A stretch of DNA of 64,000 bases, taken from positions 1 through 64,000 of the forward strand of contig CAXMRU010000280.1 in NCBI GenBank assembly GCA_964195715.1, read 5' to 3'. This document shows positions 36,696 through 45,715 of the stretch, piece after piece. Made by a program: the position numbers and the translations under genes. Each line of letters starts with the position of its first letter. Positions within the stretch are counted from its first letter, which is position 1. Below the pieces are notes generated by a model, which did no database searches, was not told the DNA's origin, and worked only from the letters and a program-made list of their open reading frames with translations. This DNA comes from Benthicola sp964195715. GTDB taxonomy: Bacteria > Gemmatimonadota > Gemmatimonadetes > Palauibacterales > Palauibacteraceae.

Positions 36696-37897
36696 TCCCA
36701 GCGCCGCGCTCCCTCGCCCGCGCGCCCCAGGTAGGCCTCGAGGTTGGCGCGGGTCTCGGCCAGGGAGTCTCCACCGAACTTCTCGAGCATGGCATCTCCC
36801 AGAACCAGCGCGAACATGGCCTCACCCACCACGGCCGCCGCCGGCACGGCGCACACATCGCTCCGCTCGCGCACGGCCTTGGCCGGCTGTCCTGTCCTGA
36901 CGTCGACACTAGCGAGGGGTCGAGTGAGCGAGCTCAGCGGTTTCATTGCCACCCGTGCAACGAGGGGCTCACCCGTCGTCATCCCCCCTTCCAGGCCGCC
37001 GGCGTGGTTCCCGGTGCGGCGGAATCCCGCGGTGCGATCCCGGCCGGCGTCAGTTACGATCTCATCGTGTACGTCGGAGCCCCTCCGTCGGGAGGCTTCG
37101 AACCCGAGACCGATCTCGACTCCCTTCATCGCCTGGATCGACATGAGAGCCCCGGCCAGCCGACCGTCCAGGCGCCGATCCCACGACACGTGACTCCCCA
37201 ACCCGACCGGCAGACCGATGCCGACGATTTCGAACTCACCTCCGAGCGTGTCGCCCGCCTCGCGGGCGTCGTCGATGGCCTGTTTCATTCGCTCCTCGGA
37301 CTCGGGATCCAGGCAGCGGATCTCGGATGAATCAGCGGCCGCATTCAGGTCGTTCGGGAATCCCTCCGGGGCTGCGGCCTGAACCGACCCTATGCGTGTG
37401 ACATGACTTCCGACGGACACGCCGAGCTCGGCCAGGAGTCGGCGCGCCACGGCGCCCGCCGCCACACGAGCAGAGGTCTCACGGGCGCTCGACCGCTCCA
37501 GGATGTCGCGCGCGTCCGCCCGATCGTACTTGAGCATGCCGACGAGATCGGCGTGCCCGGGCCGCGGGAGGTACACACGGCGCAGGGCATCGTCGTCCGC
37601 CTCCGGCTGCGCTTCGATGGACATCGCCGTTTCCCAGTTCACGTGGTCCCGATTGCGGATCCACACGGCGATGGGAGACCCCAGTGTCTCGCCGAGCCGG
37701 ACTCCCGCCAGCACTTCACCGGCGTCCTTCTCGATCGCCATGCGACCACCCCTGCCGTAGCCGAGCTGACGGCGCGCGAGATCGCGGGCGATGTCCTCGG
37801 GCGAGAGCGGCAGACCCGCAGGAACGCCCTCGACGATGGCGAGCGTCCCCTTGCCGTGAGACTCACCGGCGGTCGTGAACCGAAGGTGTTGGAGCAT
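36692..37897 (-). CDS. aroC: chorismate synthase
   Basis: 401 aa. Last step of the shikimate pathway, FMN-dependent. Signatures GESHGKGTLAIVEGVPAGL near the start, RARETSARVAAGAVARRLL-like block (here SSARETSARVAAGAVA) and the C-terminal RSDVCAVPAAAVVGEAMFA are intact. First gene of aroC-aroK-topA-trmFO-xerC-hslV-hslU-gcvT-mog. A family-B repeat half-copy lies 10 nt upstream of the ATG, overlapping the likely promoter and ribosome-binding region. Confidence 0.96.
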   Translation of the reverse strand: MLQHLRFTTAGESHGKGTLAIVEGVPAGLPLSPEDIARDLARRQLGYGRGGRMAIEKDAGEVLAGVRLGETLGSPIAVWIRNRDHVNWETAMSIEAQPEADDDALRRVYLPRPGHADLVGMLKYDRADARDILERSSARETSARVAAGAVARRLLAELGVSVGSHVTRIGSVQAAAPEGFPNDLNAAADSSEIRCLDPESEERMKQAIDDAREAGDTLGGEFEIVGIGLPVGLGSHVSWDRRLDGRLAGALMSIQAMKGVEIGLGFEASRRRGSDVHDEIVTDAGRDRTAGFRRTGNHAGGLEGGMTTGEPLVARVAMKPLSSLTRPLASVDVRTGQPAKAVRERSDVCAVPAAAVVGEAMFALVLGDAMLEKFGGDSLAETRANLEAYLGRAGEGARRWE

Positions 37898-37907
37898 TGC
37901 GGCCTTT

Positions 37908-37922
37908 CTAGGAGCCTGTCCG
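37908..37922. repeat. family-B repeat half-copy upstream of aroC
   Basis: CTAGGAGCCTGTCCG is identical to the right arm of the palindromic element at 11107-11154, and GCGGACAGGCTCCTAG (16 nt) is nearly shared. It lies 11 nt before the aroC start codon. No paired arm is visible nearby. Confidence 0.6.
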
Positions 37923-37962
37923 CACGAAACGGCCTCCAGTATACGGCGGACGGGCCCAACGG

Positions 37963-37996
37963 AAAACGCGGGGCCAGGATCCGCCCTGGCCCCGCG
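37963..37996 (-). terminator. Rho-independent terminator between the pilMNOPQ operon and aroC
   Basis: On the minus strand CGCGGGGCCAGG and CCTGGCCCCGCG form a perfect 12-bp stem with a 6-nt loop, followed by TTTTCC. It separates the pilus operon from aroC, so aroC needs its own promoter between 37898 and 37962. Confidence 0.85.
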
Positions 37997-38042
37997 CTGT
38001 CTCTCCAGTTCCGTGCCCCTGATACGAAATGGCGCACCCGGC

Positions 38043-38062
38043 GGTTCTTCAGCGACCCTCTA
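38043..38062 (-). repeat. family-A repeat that supplies the pilQ stop codon
   Basis: On the minus strand TAGAGGGTCGCTGAAGAACC begins with the TAG stop of pilQ and matches the atpI-end copy (TAGCAGGTTGCTGAAGAACC) at 17 of 20 bases. Confidence 0.65.
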
Positions 38063-39781
38063 GTCCACGATGTGAGGCGTGACCAGGATGATCAGGTCCG
38101 TCTTCCGCTCCGTGTTCTTCGTCGTACGGAACAGGGCTCCGATAACGGGAAGATCCATCAGCAGAGGAATTCCGGTCTCCGTGCGGTCCACCTGACTGAG
38201 CGTGAGGCCGCCGATCACCATCGTCTCCCCATCATCCAGCAACAGGCGCGTAGACCCGATCTGCTTCAGGAACGTGAAACCAATGTCCGGGATATCCGTC
38301 TGAATTCCGGAACGCTCGGCCATCACGTCGAGGAGGATCTGATTGTTATTCGTGATGTGCGGCGTCACGTCGAGGATGATGCCGGTGTCCTCGTACTGCA
38401 CCGTGGCCCGCGCCTCCACGTTACCGGTCCCGGCGTCCAGGACACGGACGGGTGTCTTCTCGCCGACCTGGATCCGCGCGTGGTGGTTGTCTACCACCTG
38501 GATCGTCGGAGCGGCCTGTACGTCGGACAGCTTGTGCTGCTCGAGCGCCTGGAGCCACGCCGAAAGAGAGAAGTCGCCGAACGCGACGGAAGCCAGGATC
38601 TCCAACGACGGCGATAGAAGCTGGTCGTTTGCGTTCGCGAGCGCCGCTATCGAGTTGCCGCCGAGGTCCACGAGTGTCCTGTTCGTGATCTCGCCCGGGT
38701 TCAACGGATCCGGGACGCCGATCACATCGTTGATCGAGTTACCCTGCATATCCTTGAGGTCGTAGATGATCCCCAGCTCCATGACATCCGTACGATCCAC
38801 GAAGATGATCTTGGCGTGGATCGACACCTGGGGCGTCTTGACGTCCAGGTTTCGGATCAGGCTGTCCATGCGAGCTACGACCGACGGCGCGTCCGTGACG
38901 ATCACCGAGTTCGCGCCCAGGTACGGTACGACCTGGCCGCGGTTCGGGGTGGCCAGGCGCTCGAGGGTGGCGGCCACCGAATCCGCCGAAGCATAGTTGA
39001 TCTTGAACACGCGGGTCTCGGTCTGCAGGGTGTCCCGAGCGCGGATCCCTTCGAGCTTGTCCACGATCAGAATGCCCTCGGACTGGAGCCTCCAACCCAG
39101 ACCCTGCGACGCGAGAATAGCGTCCAGGGCCACGTCCCATCGCTGGTTGCGGATGTCCACGCCCAGCACGGTCATCCCGGCCGCGTCGGCGCTCGGAACG
39201 ATCGAGACGCCCGCAAATTCCGAAAAGCCGGCGAGCACTTCGAGCATGCTCGCGCTGTCGTAGGCGACCGTGATCCTCGCGAGGTCTCCCGCGTCCTGGA
39301 CGGCCGGTATCATGGATGAAACAGGGGCCGGTGTCGGCTCTGGCACACGATCCTGCATCGCCACCGTGGCGGCCATCACGGATCGGCTGCTCCATTGCTC
39401 GAACGACCCGCCTGGATTCGCGAAGTGGACCGTGTAGCGTCCGGACTCGGCAGAGGTACGATAGGACGCAGGTCGAGACAGGTCGAAAACCAGCCGGACG
39501 ACGTCGTCACGGAACTGGCTGCTGCGTAGCCGCACGATCCCGCCACGTCCGATGGCCTCGAAGGTCCCGTCCTGGAGCTCGTTGACCGCTCCGTGCACAT
39601 CCAGAATCAGTCGCGCCGGGTCCCTCAGGATAAAGTCCCGGATCTCGACGTCACCGCTCGTGATGACGGCGATCTCGGTCTCATCTCCGGATAAGGTGAT
39701 CCGGACCTCCTCCACCCTTCCAGCGGGCGACACCGCCCACAGCGTGGCCAGGAGGGTCGCGAGGACCTGTTTGCCGATCAT
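38060..39781 (-). CDS. pilQ: type IV pilus secretin
   Basis: 573 aa. Outer-membrane channel for the pilus. Signal peptide (VLATLLATLWAVSPAG), then one AMIN domain (about 24-115) that binds peptidoglycan. Next an STN/N0 domain with VDIRNQRWDVALDAILASQGLGWR, an N1-type KH domain (VFKINYASADSVAATLERL), and the secretin beta-barrel domain with VGEKTPVRVLD and LLLDDGETMVIGGL near the C-terminus. Shorter than Proteobacterial PilQ, which often has two or more AMIN domains. Start overlaps the PilP-like gene stop as ATGA. Confidence 0.95.
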   Translation of the reverse strand: MIGKQVLATLLATLWAVSPAGRVEEVRITLSGDETEIAVITSGDVEIRDFILRDPARLILDVHGAVNELQDGTFEAIGRGGIVRLRSSQFRDDVVRLVFDLSRPASYRTSAESGRYTVHFANPGGSFEQWSSRSVMAATVAMQDRVPEPTPAPVSSMIPAVQDAGDLARITVAYDSASMLEVLAGFSEFAGVSIVPSADAAGMTVLGVDIRNQRWDVALDAILASQGLGWRLQSEGILIVDKLEGIRARDTLQTETRVFKINYASADSVAATLERLATPNRGQVVPYLGANSVIVTDAPSVVARMDSLIRNLDVKTPQVSIHAKIIFVDRTDVMELGIIYDLKDMQGNSINDVIGVPDPLNPGEITNRTLVDLGGNSIAALANANDQLLSPSLEILASVAFGDFSLSAWLQALEQHKLSDVQAAPTIQVVDNHHARIQVGEKTPVRVLDAGTGNVEARATVQYEDTGIILDVTPHITNNNQILLDVMAERSGIQTDIPDIGFTFLKQIGSTRLLLDDGETMVIGGLTLSQVDRTETGIPLLMDLPVIGALFRTTKNTERKTDLIILVTPHIVD

Positions 39782-40218
39782 CCACCCTGCTCCTTGTCCA
39801 TGTTCTTCAGACGCAGCGTCTCCTGCCTGCTGACGCCGAAGACGGTGACCATGAAGACCGCCTCGTCGGGAGTCACGTCCAACAGCTTAGCGCCACCCAG
39901 GACGTCACCCTCCCATACGCGGTACCGTCGCTGCGTGGACCGGTCCACGAGGACGACCAAGCTGCCCGCTTCGGAACTGTATATGATCCCGCTCAGCTCG
40001 AGATCCTCGAAGCGAGGTCCGAGCTGGTCGCCAGCTTCCAGCGGCTTGAACGGGTCGCGGCGACCGGCAGCCGGATAGTCGAAGACCTCGCGCTCGAGGA
40101 GCGGGGAGGTCTGCGCACGCTCTATTTCCTCCCCCTGAGCCTGCCCGGCTTCCTGCGCCCACAGCCCGGGGGCCACCCCGACGAGGAGCGCAGCCGCGAT
40201 CAACCGTGACGCTCTCAT
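39778..40218 (-). CDS. pilP: PilP-like type IV pilus assembly lipoprotein/periplasmic protein
   Basis: 146 aa. Signal peptide ending LWAQ; no lipobox Cys, unlike many PilP proteins, so it may be soluble periplasmic. FDYPAAGRRDPFKPLEAGD matches the PilP motif, followed by a beta-rich homology domain (DLELSGIIYSSEAGSLVVLV). PilP links PilN/PilO to the PilQ secretin. Order and 4-nt overlaps with both neighbours support the call, although the sequence is short and divergent. Confidence 0.85.
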   Translation of the reverse strand: MRASRLIAAALLVGVAPGLWAQEAGQAQGEEIERAQTSPLLEREVFDYPAAGRRDPFKPLEAGDQLGPRFEDLELSGIIYSSEAGSLVVLVDRSTQRRYRVWEGDVLGGAKLLDVTPDEAVFMVTVFGVSRQETLRLKNMDKEQGG

Positions 40219-40817
40219 TCCTCATCCTCCGGGCTCGTCACAAGTGCCCGACCCGGTGCCAGCACGAAAGTTTCCAGACTGAACGACGCGAGAACGAGAT
40301 GTCGGCCGCTGGGCGTCTCGCCCGTCGGATTCACCTCGATCACGTGGGGACGCACAATGCGGTCGAAGGAGGCCACCCGGGTCAGGAACTCCCCTAGCGA
40401 ATGGTAGTCTCCCTCCACCTGCATCTGCCACTCTTGTCGCAAGAAGTAAGCCCCACTGTCCGCAGGCTCGGGAAGGCTCGGTTCTACGTTGATCAGGCGC
40501 AGATCGAGGGCCTGACTCTGAGTCGCGATGGCTTCGTAAATCGCCGGGACTTCCGCGTTCGACGGTACCAGGCGTTTCACGAGCTCGAACTGGCGCTCGG
40601 CCAGGGTGATCCGATCGCGTAGCTCTCGGAGGTTCCCGATCCGGGTCTCCGCGATCTGGTTCTGAGTCTCCAGGTCCTCGACCCGGTCCGTGAGATCAAC
40701 GATCTCCAGGGCTCCCGGCCGATGGACGAAGTTGTAGAACAGCGCCGCCGCCGCGATCATGAGAATGATCACGAGCAGCATGCTCTGCTGACGCTGGTCC
40801 TGGGGGAGGATCGCCAT
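40215..40817 (-). CDS. pilO: type IV pilus inner-membrane alignment protein PilO
   Basis: 200 aa. A cytoplasmic N-terminus, one membrane helix (MLLVIILMIAAAALFYNFV), a coiled coil (about 40-85), then a periplasmic ferredoxin-like domain containing EVPAIYEAIATQSQALDL. It pairs with PilN. Typical length. Overlaps the PilP-like gene by 4 nt and follows pilN by 2 nt. Confidence 0.92.
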   Translation of the reverse strand: MAILPQDQRQQSMLLVIILMIAAAALFYNFVHRPGALEIVDLTDRVEDLETQNQIAETRIGNLRELRDRITLAERQFELVKRLVPSNAEVPAIYEAIATQSQALDLRLINVEPSLPEPADSGAYFLRQEWQMQVEGDYHSLGEFLTRVASFDRIVRPHVIEVNPTGETPSGRHLVLASFSLETFVLAPGRALVTSPEDEE

Positions 40818-40819
40818 GG

Positions 40820-41467
40820 TCAGGTGCCCTCCAGGGCGACCGGTACCGCCGTGACCATCGAGTCAGGCGGTTCCGCGTACCCCACGATCAACTTGAACGA
40901 ATGAGCGCTGAATCCGCCCAGGTTCTGCTCCTGGCTCCCGAGGATCCTCACGTCTTCCACAAACGGAGATTCCTGCAAGCGACGCACATATGCCGTGATC
41001 GCGAGCGGGTTCGCGGCCAATCCGTCCAACTGCACTTGAAGGTCGGGAGGCGCGCTCGCCTGGCGGATCGAAGTGAGCCACGCGTAGTCCGGCAGCGCCC
41101 GACTGATCTCATCGAGGAGATGAGGCCACACGAACCGCCCGTCGTCCAGGCCGTGCAGGAGGTCCAGCCGTTCCCGTATCTGGGTTTCGCGGGCGATCAG
41201 GCTGTCGCTGAGCGCCCTCAGATCGGACAGCCGCGTCGAGTCCTCCACGGCCTCGACGAGCCGATCGTCGAGGCCTCCACGCTCACCGCGCTGCGACATC
41301 CAAAGCCAGCCGACCACGAGCAGGACGAGCACCGTTGTCGCCACAGCGGCGATCAGCCACGGATCTCGACCATCTCCCGACCCGGTCAACTTCAGCCAGC
41401 TGGGCATCCCCACAGGCCGACGTCGACGCCGCTTCGAACCCTCGGGGTGAAGATTGACCTCGATCAT
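40820..41467 (-). CDS. pilN: type IV pilus inner-membrane alignment protein PilN
   Basis: 215 aa. MIEVNLHPEGSKRRRR is the conserved PilN N-terminus, INL-type, which binds the groove of PilM. A membrane helix follows (LIAAVATTVLVLLVVGWLWM), then a coiled coil and a periplasmic domain with LDGLAANPLAITAYVRRLQ. Sits between pilM (10 nt) and pilO. Confidence 0.94.
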   Translation of the reverse strand: MIEVNLHPEGSKRRRRRPVGMPSWLKLTGSGDGRDPWLIAAVATTVLVLLVVGWLWMSQRGERGGLDDRLVEAVEDSTRLSDLRALSDSLIARETQIRERLDLLHGLDDGRFVWPHLLDEISRALPDYAWLTSIRQASAPPDLQVQLDGLAANPLAITAYVRRLQESPFVEDVRILGSQEQNLGGFSAHSFKLIVGYAEPPDSMVTAVPVALEGT

Positions 41468-41477
41468 CGACCGGTCC

Positions 41478-42524
41478 TCACGCCGCGTGCCGCAGGGCCA
41501 GACCGACGGCCAGCATCATCATGGGTCCGACGTGCTGGAGATGCTCAGTCTCGATCGCGCCCGGCTTGACGCTCAAGACTTCGAAGGAATTGGCGATCCG
41601 CGTCTCAACCCCGAGCCGCTCCGCGAGCGCCTCGACGAGACCCGGCACGCGAACGCCGCCTCCGCACAGGTAGAGTCTACCCAGGCTGGCTCCCACTTCC
41701 TGCGTCTCGAGGAACGCGGTTGCGCGCTCGATCCCCCGGCCCACTTCCTGCGCCCTCTCGTACAGGAAATTGCGAAGCCTGTCATCGACGCTCTCGCCGC
41801 GCAGCACGGACTCGGCCTCGTCGGCAGTCATGCCCCGTTCCCGCTGGAGATCGAGTGACAGGCGTCGGGTGCCGAAGGACAGGTCTCGGGTCAGGACCGG
41901 TACCCCATCCTCGAGGATGCTCACGTTGGTCGTTTCGTGGCCGATGCTCACGAGGCCTGAAATCCCCTTCATGGCCTCCGGATAGTTGAGCTCCAGCGAG
42001 TTGTGCAGAGCGAACGCATCGACGTCGATGATCCGGGGAGCGAGGTTGGCCTCCTCGAGCAGGGCCACCTTGTTCTCCACGAGCTCACGCTTCGCGGCGA
42101 CGAGAAGCACGCTCATCTGGAGACCTTCGCCCTCTGGATCGGTAATCTCGAAGTCCAGCTGGACGTCGTCCATGTCGAACGGGACGTGCTGCTCGGCTTC
42201 CCACCGGATGACGTCGCGAGCATCCACCTTCTTCATCCTGTCCATCTGGATGGGCTTGATGATCAGGTCGCGTCCTCCGACCGATGCCACGACATCCCGG
42301 TCGTGGATACCCTCCTCGACGAACAGCGTATCGATCGTCTCGGCCACGAGGCCCGGATCCATGACCTCGCCATCGACGATCGCGTCAGCGCCCAGGGGAT
42401 GCACGACGAGTCGCTCGACCTCGGGCACGTCACCTGAATGGTCGATCACTGCGACCTTGATGAAGCCGCTGCCGACGTCCAGGCCTACGGTTCTCTTCTT
42501 CCGGCCGATGCCGAGTAAAGCCAT
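41478..42524 (-). CDS. pilM: type IV pilus assembly ATPase-like protein PilM
   Basis: 348 aa, actin-like fold. VGLDVGSGFIKVAVID is the phosphate-1 loop, VSIGHETTNVSILEDGVPVLTRDLSFG the phosphate-2 region and LYLCGGGVRVPGLVEALAERLG the adenosine loop. Cytoplasmic partner of PilN. First gene of pilM-N-O-P-Q; 164 bp separate it from the pseudopilin gene upstream. That gap holds one modest hairpin (42613-42635) and no visible gene. Confidence 0.95.
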   Translation of the reverse strand: MALLGIGRKKRTVGLDVGSGFIKVAVIDHSGDVPEVERLVVHPLGADAIVDGEVMDPGLVAETIDTLFVEEGIHDRDVVASVGGRDLIIKPIQMDRMKKVDARDVIRWEAEQHVPFDMDDVQLDFEITDPEGEGLQMSVLLVAAKRELVENKVALLEEANLAPRIIDVDAFALHNSLELNYPEAMKGISGLVSIGHETTNVSILEDGVPVLTRDLSFGTRRLSLDLQRERGMTADEAESVLRGESVDDRLRNFLYERAQEVGRGIERATAFLETQEVGASLGRLYLCGGGVRVPGLVEALAERLGVETRIANSFEVLSVKPGAIETEHLQHVGPMMMLAVGLALRHAA

Positions 42525-42688
42525 ATCGCCTTGCTCTTCGAGATCCTGTGGGGCCGGCTGGATGGTTCGTCACATTAGACGAATCCGTCCGGCGCGTCAA
42601 TCGGCTTTCGCCCGGCGTCGCCACCACAGACGCCGCAAGTTTACCTCCGTGTGGCACGCACGCAACGGTGGCGCCACGTGGGCCTGCG

Positions 42689-43108
42689 CTATGGGCTTTC
42701 CGACAGCCTTCTGGCCACCCATAAACGTCGTCCCGCAGGCCCCGATCCGTCCACGGTGACCCGGATCTCAATCAGCCCGGGTTCGACCCACGTCGTGTCG
42801 ATGGTCACGGTCAGATTTCGAGATCCGACTTCGAGCGTTCGGGGCTCGAGACCTGACGAATCAGCCAGGGCCAAATCGAGCACGGCACCCGCCGCGACCG
42901 TCTGGGCGCTTCGCACAGCCGCGATTTCAGCCAGCCGACGCGCCGCCCCACCCATCGCCGCCACGCCGAGTACACCCACCCCGAACACCGTCACGGCGAT
43001 GATCACTTCGGGAAGACCCAACCCGATCCGGGCGCGGTCTCCCACCAGCACGGAGCGCAAGAACGCTACCACGTTGAAACCGCGGACATATGGGGCATTT
43101 CGGGTCAT
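42689..43108 (-). CDS. pseudopilin-like protein, PilV/GspI type (tentative)
   Basis: 139 aa. A prepilin-like junction RIG|LGLPEVIIAVTVFGVG is present: Gly at -1 and Glu at +5, but Pro at +4 and Leu/Gly at +1/+2 are unusual. The leader of about 29 residues is longer than normal; internal GTG starts would shorten it. The rest is hydrophobic helix plus a short beta domain (LTVTIDTTWVEPGLIEIRVTV), like minor pseudopilins of PilV/GspI type. Lies between a FimT/GspH-like gene and pilM, which fits a pilus tip or priming role. Confidence 0.65.
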   Translation of the reverse strand: MTRNAPYVRGFNVVAFLRSVLVGDRARIGLGLPEVIIAVTVFGVGVLGVAAMGGAARRLAEIAAVRSAQTVAAGAVLDLALADSSGLEPRTLEVGSRNLTVTIDTTWVEPGLIEIRVTVDGSGPAGRRLWVARRLSESP

Positions 43109-43174
43109 TTCGGGGCAATCTCCATGCAGAAAGCAGGAATCCTTTTCGGAATCCTTGGGCCTCTCGCCTGGCCT

Positions 43175-43636
43175 TCAGGGTCGGCGAGAGGACTCAACGC
43201 GCAGCCGACCGAGAAAATTGGACACGATCCGGACGATTCGATCCCCCCGGTAGAGGTAGATGCTGCCGGGCGCCGCATGTCCGCGGGAGTTGAAACGAAG
43301 CGTTGTGGGTCGGACTCGCAGGGAGTCAACGGGAAGGTCTCCTGCCGGGCCTACCGAAGCGGCAGCCAAGCGCTCTCCAGACGGAGAAAGGACCACGAGG
43401 TCGCCGGCCGAGTCCAATCTCATCCGGATCTTCTCGCGCCTGGCGATGGCCAGCGAGCGGGCCATCGCCATGTGATTGCGAACGGACCACGACGCCGCGC
43501 GCATGCTCGAGGCTTCCCGGAAGTTCCTCATCCCGCTCGCGCTCACCGCCGTGACAGTCCCCAGAATGGTGAGGACGATGAGCATCTCGGTGAGCGTCGT
43601 GCCCACCGCGGACCGCGTGATCCGGACCTGCCGCAT
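43175..43636 (-). CDS. minor pseudopilin, FimT/GspH type
   Basis: 153 aa. Prepilin junction AVG|TTLTEMLIVLTILGTV: Gly at -1, Glu at +5 and a hydrophobic helix. The body has the FimT/GspH pattern with a conserved RNHMAMARSLAIARREKIRM helix and a beta-rich C-terminal part. Substrate for the prepilin peptidase. Lies 66 nt upstream of the PilV-like gene and 90 nt downstream of the last sugar gene. Confidence 0.82.
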   Translation of the reverse strand: MRQVRITRSAVGTTLTEMLIVLTILGTVTAVSASGMRNFREASSMRAASWSVRNHMAMARSLAIARREKIRMRLDSAGDLVVLSPSGERLAAASVGPAGDLPVDSLRVRPTTLRFNSRGHAAPGSIYLYRGDRIVRIVSNFLGRLRVESSRRP

Positions 43637-43704
43637 TCTCTCTCCGTCATCCGGCCGGGCGCTTCGCGAGCGGAGAGTACCTCAGCCGATCAACGCAGGA
43701 TCAA

Positions 43705-43729
43705 GCATGTTGCTGAACAGCCCTGCTCA
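43705..43729 (-). repeat. family-A repeat at the end of the sugar-gene cluster
   Basis: On the minus strand TGAGCAGGGCTGTTCAGCAACATGC begins with the TGA stop of the preceding gene. Core CTGTTCAGCAACA is a diverged copy in the opposite orientation to those after pilQ and pilC. Confidence 0.5.
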
Positions 43730-45715
43730 AGGCGCGGGTCCGTCCAGGAGCAGGAATCGGCCGTCGCGATACACGTACGCCGTCCTGTGGGGGTAGGCAT
43801 CCTCGAGCCGGCGATTCCGCCACCGCAGGTCTCGCGCAATCACGAGCGGACCTGTCAGGCCCGGGTCCTGGTCCGGAAGGAATGGAGAGTAGTTCGCGTA
43901 TCCCGCCCGGTCGTAAAAGATTTCGTCCAGGCATTCGGCAACCGGCATCTCGCCCTCGACGAGCCGCAGGGTCGGATCTCCGTTGCTCAGGCGACTCGAA
44001 GTGGGCACCACGGCGCCCACTTCTGCCAACGAGGCTATGGCTGCGCTCGTCCGGCCGCCGTCCCAGCCCTCCGCCTCCGCCCCCCGCAGCAGCAACTCGA
44101 GGGCGCAGTGATCGTTCCGCCGGTAGGCCGTTTCTGATGCGGCCGCCGGCACACCGAGACCTCGCATGCGCGCCAGCAGTCGATTTCCCCAGCTGACGGG
44201 TATGAAGACGAGCGCATCCGAAATGCCCGCGGTGCGCGCCTCCGCCGGAAGATCCACCTTCATGCTCGCGAGACCCGAGCGGTATACGTGGAACCGCCGA
44301 GGCGTGGAGTAGAGAGCCGCGTAGAGAAAACACAGCAGCAGCAGGGTGCTTACAGCGCTGGTGATCGGAACGCGGGTCAGCGAGGATCCCTCCCACAAGT
44401 TGCGATCGCGCCAGCGCCTGTACACCTCGAGCAGGCCCCTGGCCGTGAGGGGGACGAGGAAGGCCAGCCCCGAGTAGAGATAGCGCGGCCCCAGGAACGC
44501 GTCCCGGTGCCAGTAGAAGAAGTAGGCCGCGGGCAGGGCCAGGAATCCCGCGAGCAACCGGTGATCCCACTGCCTCGAGGCCCATCCCAACGCGAACAGC
44601 AGGCCCGCCGGTAGCAGCGCGGGAATCGGGCCCTCGAACATCAGACTGGAAAGCAAGGCCAGATCGGTCAGCTCGTTGCGAAGTCCCGCGATCGGAGTGT
44701 GCACGTCTCCCCAGGGTGTAGCATGGAATCCGAGCCCGTGATCCACGCCCCACAGCTTCATGTACCCGGGAAGCAGGGGGTCGCCTGTCGTGGCGGCGTT
44801 GTAAGCCAGATACGCAAGAACGGCCATCAGGCAGCCCGCCGCGGCCGCCGCGATCGAACGGGCATCGCGGTTCCGCCACGCGGTGTGGAGGACGAAGGGG
44901 GCCATGGCCAGTCCTACCGCCACCGCGGTAAGGGGTCGCGACAGGAACGCGGCCCCGATCGCCAGGCCCGCGCCGAGAAGGCGCCACCAGCCACCCTGCT
45001 CGTCCCACGCAGCCAGCGCATATAGGAATGCCGACACGAAGAACAGGGCCGACACGTGGTTCATGTGGCTGGCCCCCATGAACCAGAAGAAGGGCGCCAC
45101 CGCCAGGAGCATGACGGTGACTCGTGCCGTGGCCGTGTCGTACACGCGGCGCGAGAATCCGAACAGAAAGGCCGCCGTCCCGAGTGAGAGCGCCACGGGC
45201 ACCAGCCAGGCGGCCCGAACGAGAACGCCCATTGAGAGCAGCGCTGAATGCCCCGGTGGGTACTGAGAATACCAGCGGGAACCGTCCACCAGCATGTGCT
45301 GCACGGCGAAGAAGGCCTCGTCCACCGGCGCCACCGCGTACAGGCGTCCGGAAGCGAAGATGCGGGCCTGGAACAGCTGGATGACGCTGTCGATCAGCAG
45401 CGGTCGGCGCGAGAACGCGAAGACCGCCGTGACCAGAAGCAACATGGCGATTGCGGCGAAGCTGCCTGCCGTGACCCGGGAACCAGGTCTCCCTTCAAGC
45501 TCCAGGGCCCGCAGTGCTCTCTCTGGAACGCTCGCCGGAACGAAACGCGCGACAAGCAGAGTCAGCGCCCCGAACACGAACACTCCCAGCAGTGCTTCGC
45601 CGGGCGGTACGATCCCGGTGGGTCGGTTGAATTCCCCGAACAGCGGGGCAAGAGGCACGAAGGGCACGAGAAGCAGCAGCCAACCGGCGACCCGTCCCGC
45701 GCTCCTCGCGCTCAC
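43727..45715 (-). CDS. large membrane protein, GT-C type glycosyltransferase (putative)
   Basis: 662 aa, about 12 membrane helices in the first two thirds and a soluble C-terminal part (about 500-662). GT-C features: an acidic first loop after helix 1 region (LLIDSVIQLFQARIF), and AASHMNHVSALFFVSAFLYALA. The C-terminal region reads like the periplasmic domain of PMT-type enzymes. Such enzymes transfer sugars from polyprenyl carriers at the periplasmic face. GTG start overlaps the next gene as GTGA. Last gene of the six-gene run. Confidence 0.75.
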   Translation of the reverse strand: MSARSAGRVAGWLLLLVPFVPLAPLFGEFNRPTGIVPPGEALLGVFVFGALTLLVARFVPASVPERALRALELEGRPGSRVTAGSFAAIAMLLLVTAVFAFSRRPLLIDSVIQLFQARIFASGRLYAVAPVDEAFFAVQHMLVDGSRWYSQYPPGHSALLSMGVLVRAAWLVPVALSLGTAAFLFGFSRRVYDTATARVTVMLLAVAPFFWFMGASHMNHVSALFFVSAFLYALAAWDEQGGWWRLLGAGLAIGAAFLSRPLTAVAVGLAMAPFVLHTAWRNRDARSIAAAAAGCLMAVLAYLAYNAATTGDPLLPGYMKLWGVDHGLGFHATPWGDVHTPIAGLRNELTDLALLSSLMFEGPIPALLPAGLLFALGWASRQWDHRLLAGFLALPAAYFFYWHRDAFLGPRYLYSGLAFLVPLTARGLLEVYRRWRDRNLWEGSSLTRVPITSAVSTLLLLCFLYAALYSTPRRFHVYRSGLASMKVDLPAEARTAGISDALVFIPVSWGNRLLARMRGLGVPAAASETAYRRNDHCALELLLRGAEAEGWDGGRTSAAIASLAEVGAVVPTSSRLSNGDPTLRLVEGEMPVAECLDEIFYDRAGYANYSPFLPDQDPGLTGPLVIARDLRWRNRRLEDAYPHRTAYVYRDGRFLLLDGPAP

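Noticed and set aside
43701..45008. Open frame of 435 codons overlapping the last GT-C gene
   Set aside because: Arg/Gly/Pro-rich composition typical of a shifted frame in GC-rich DNA; the other frame encodes a clear membrane protein with an overlapping start.
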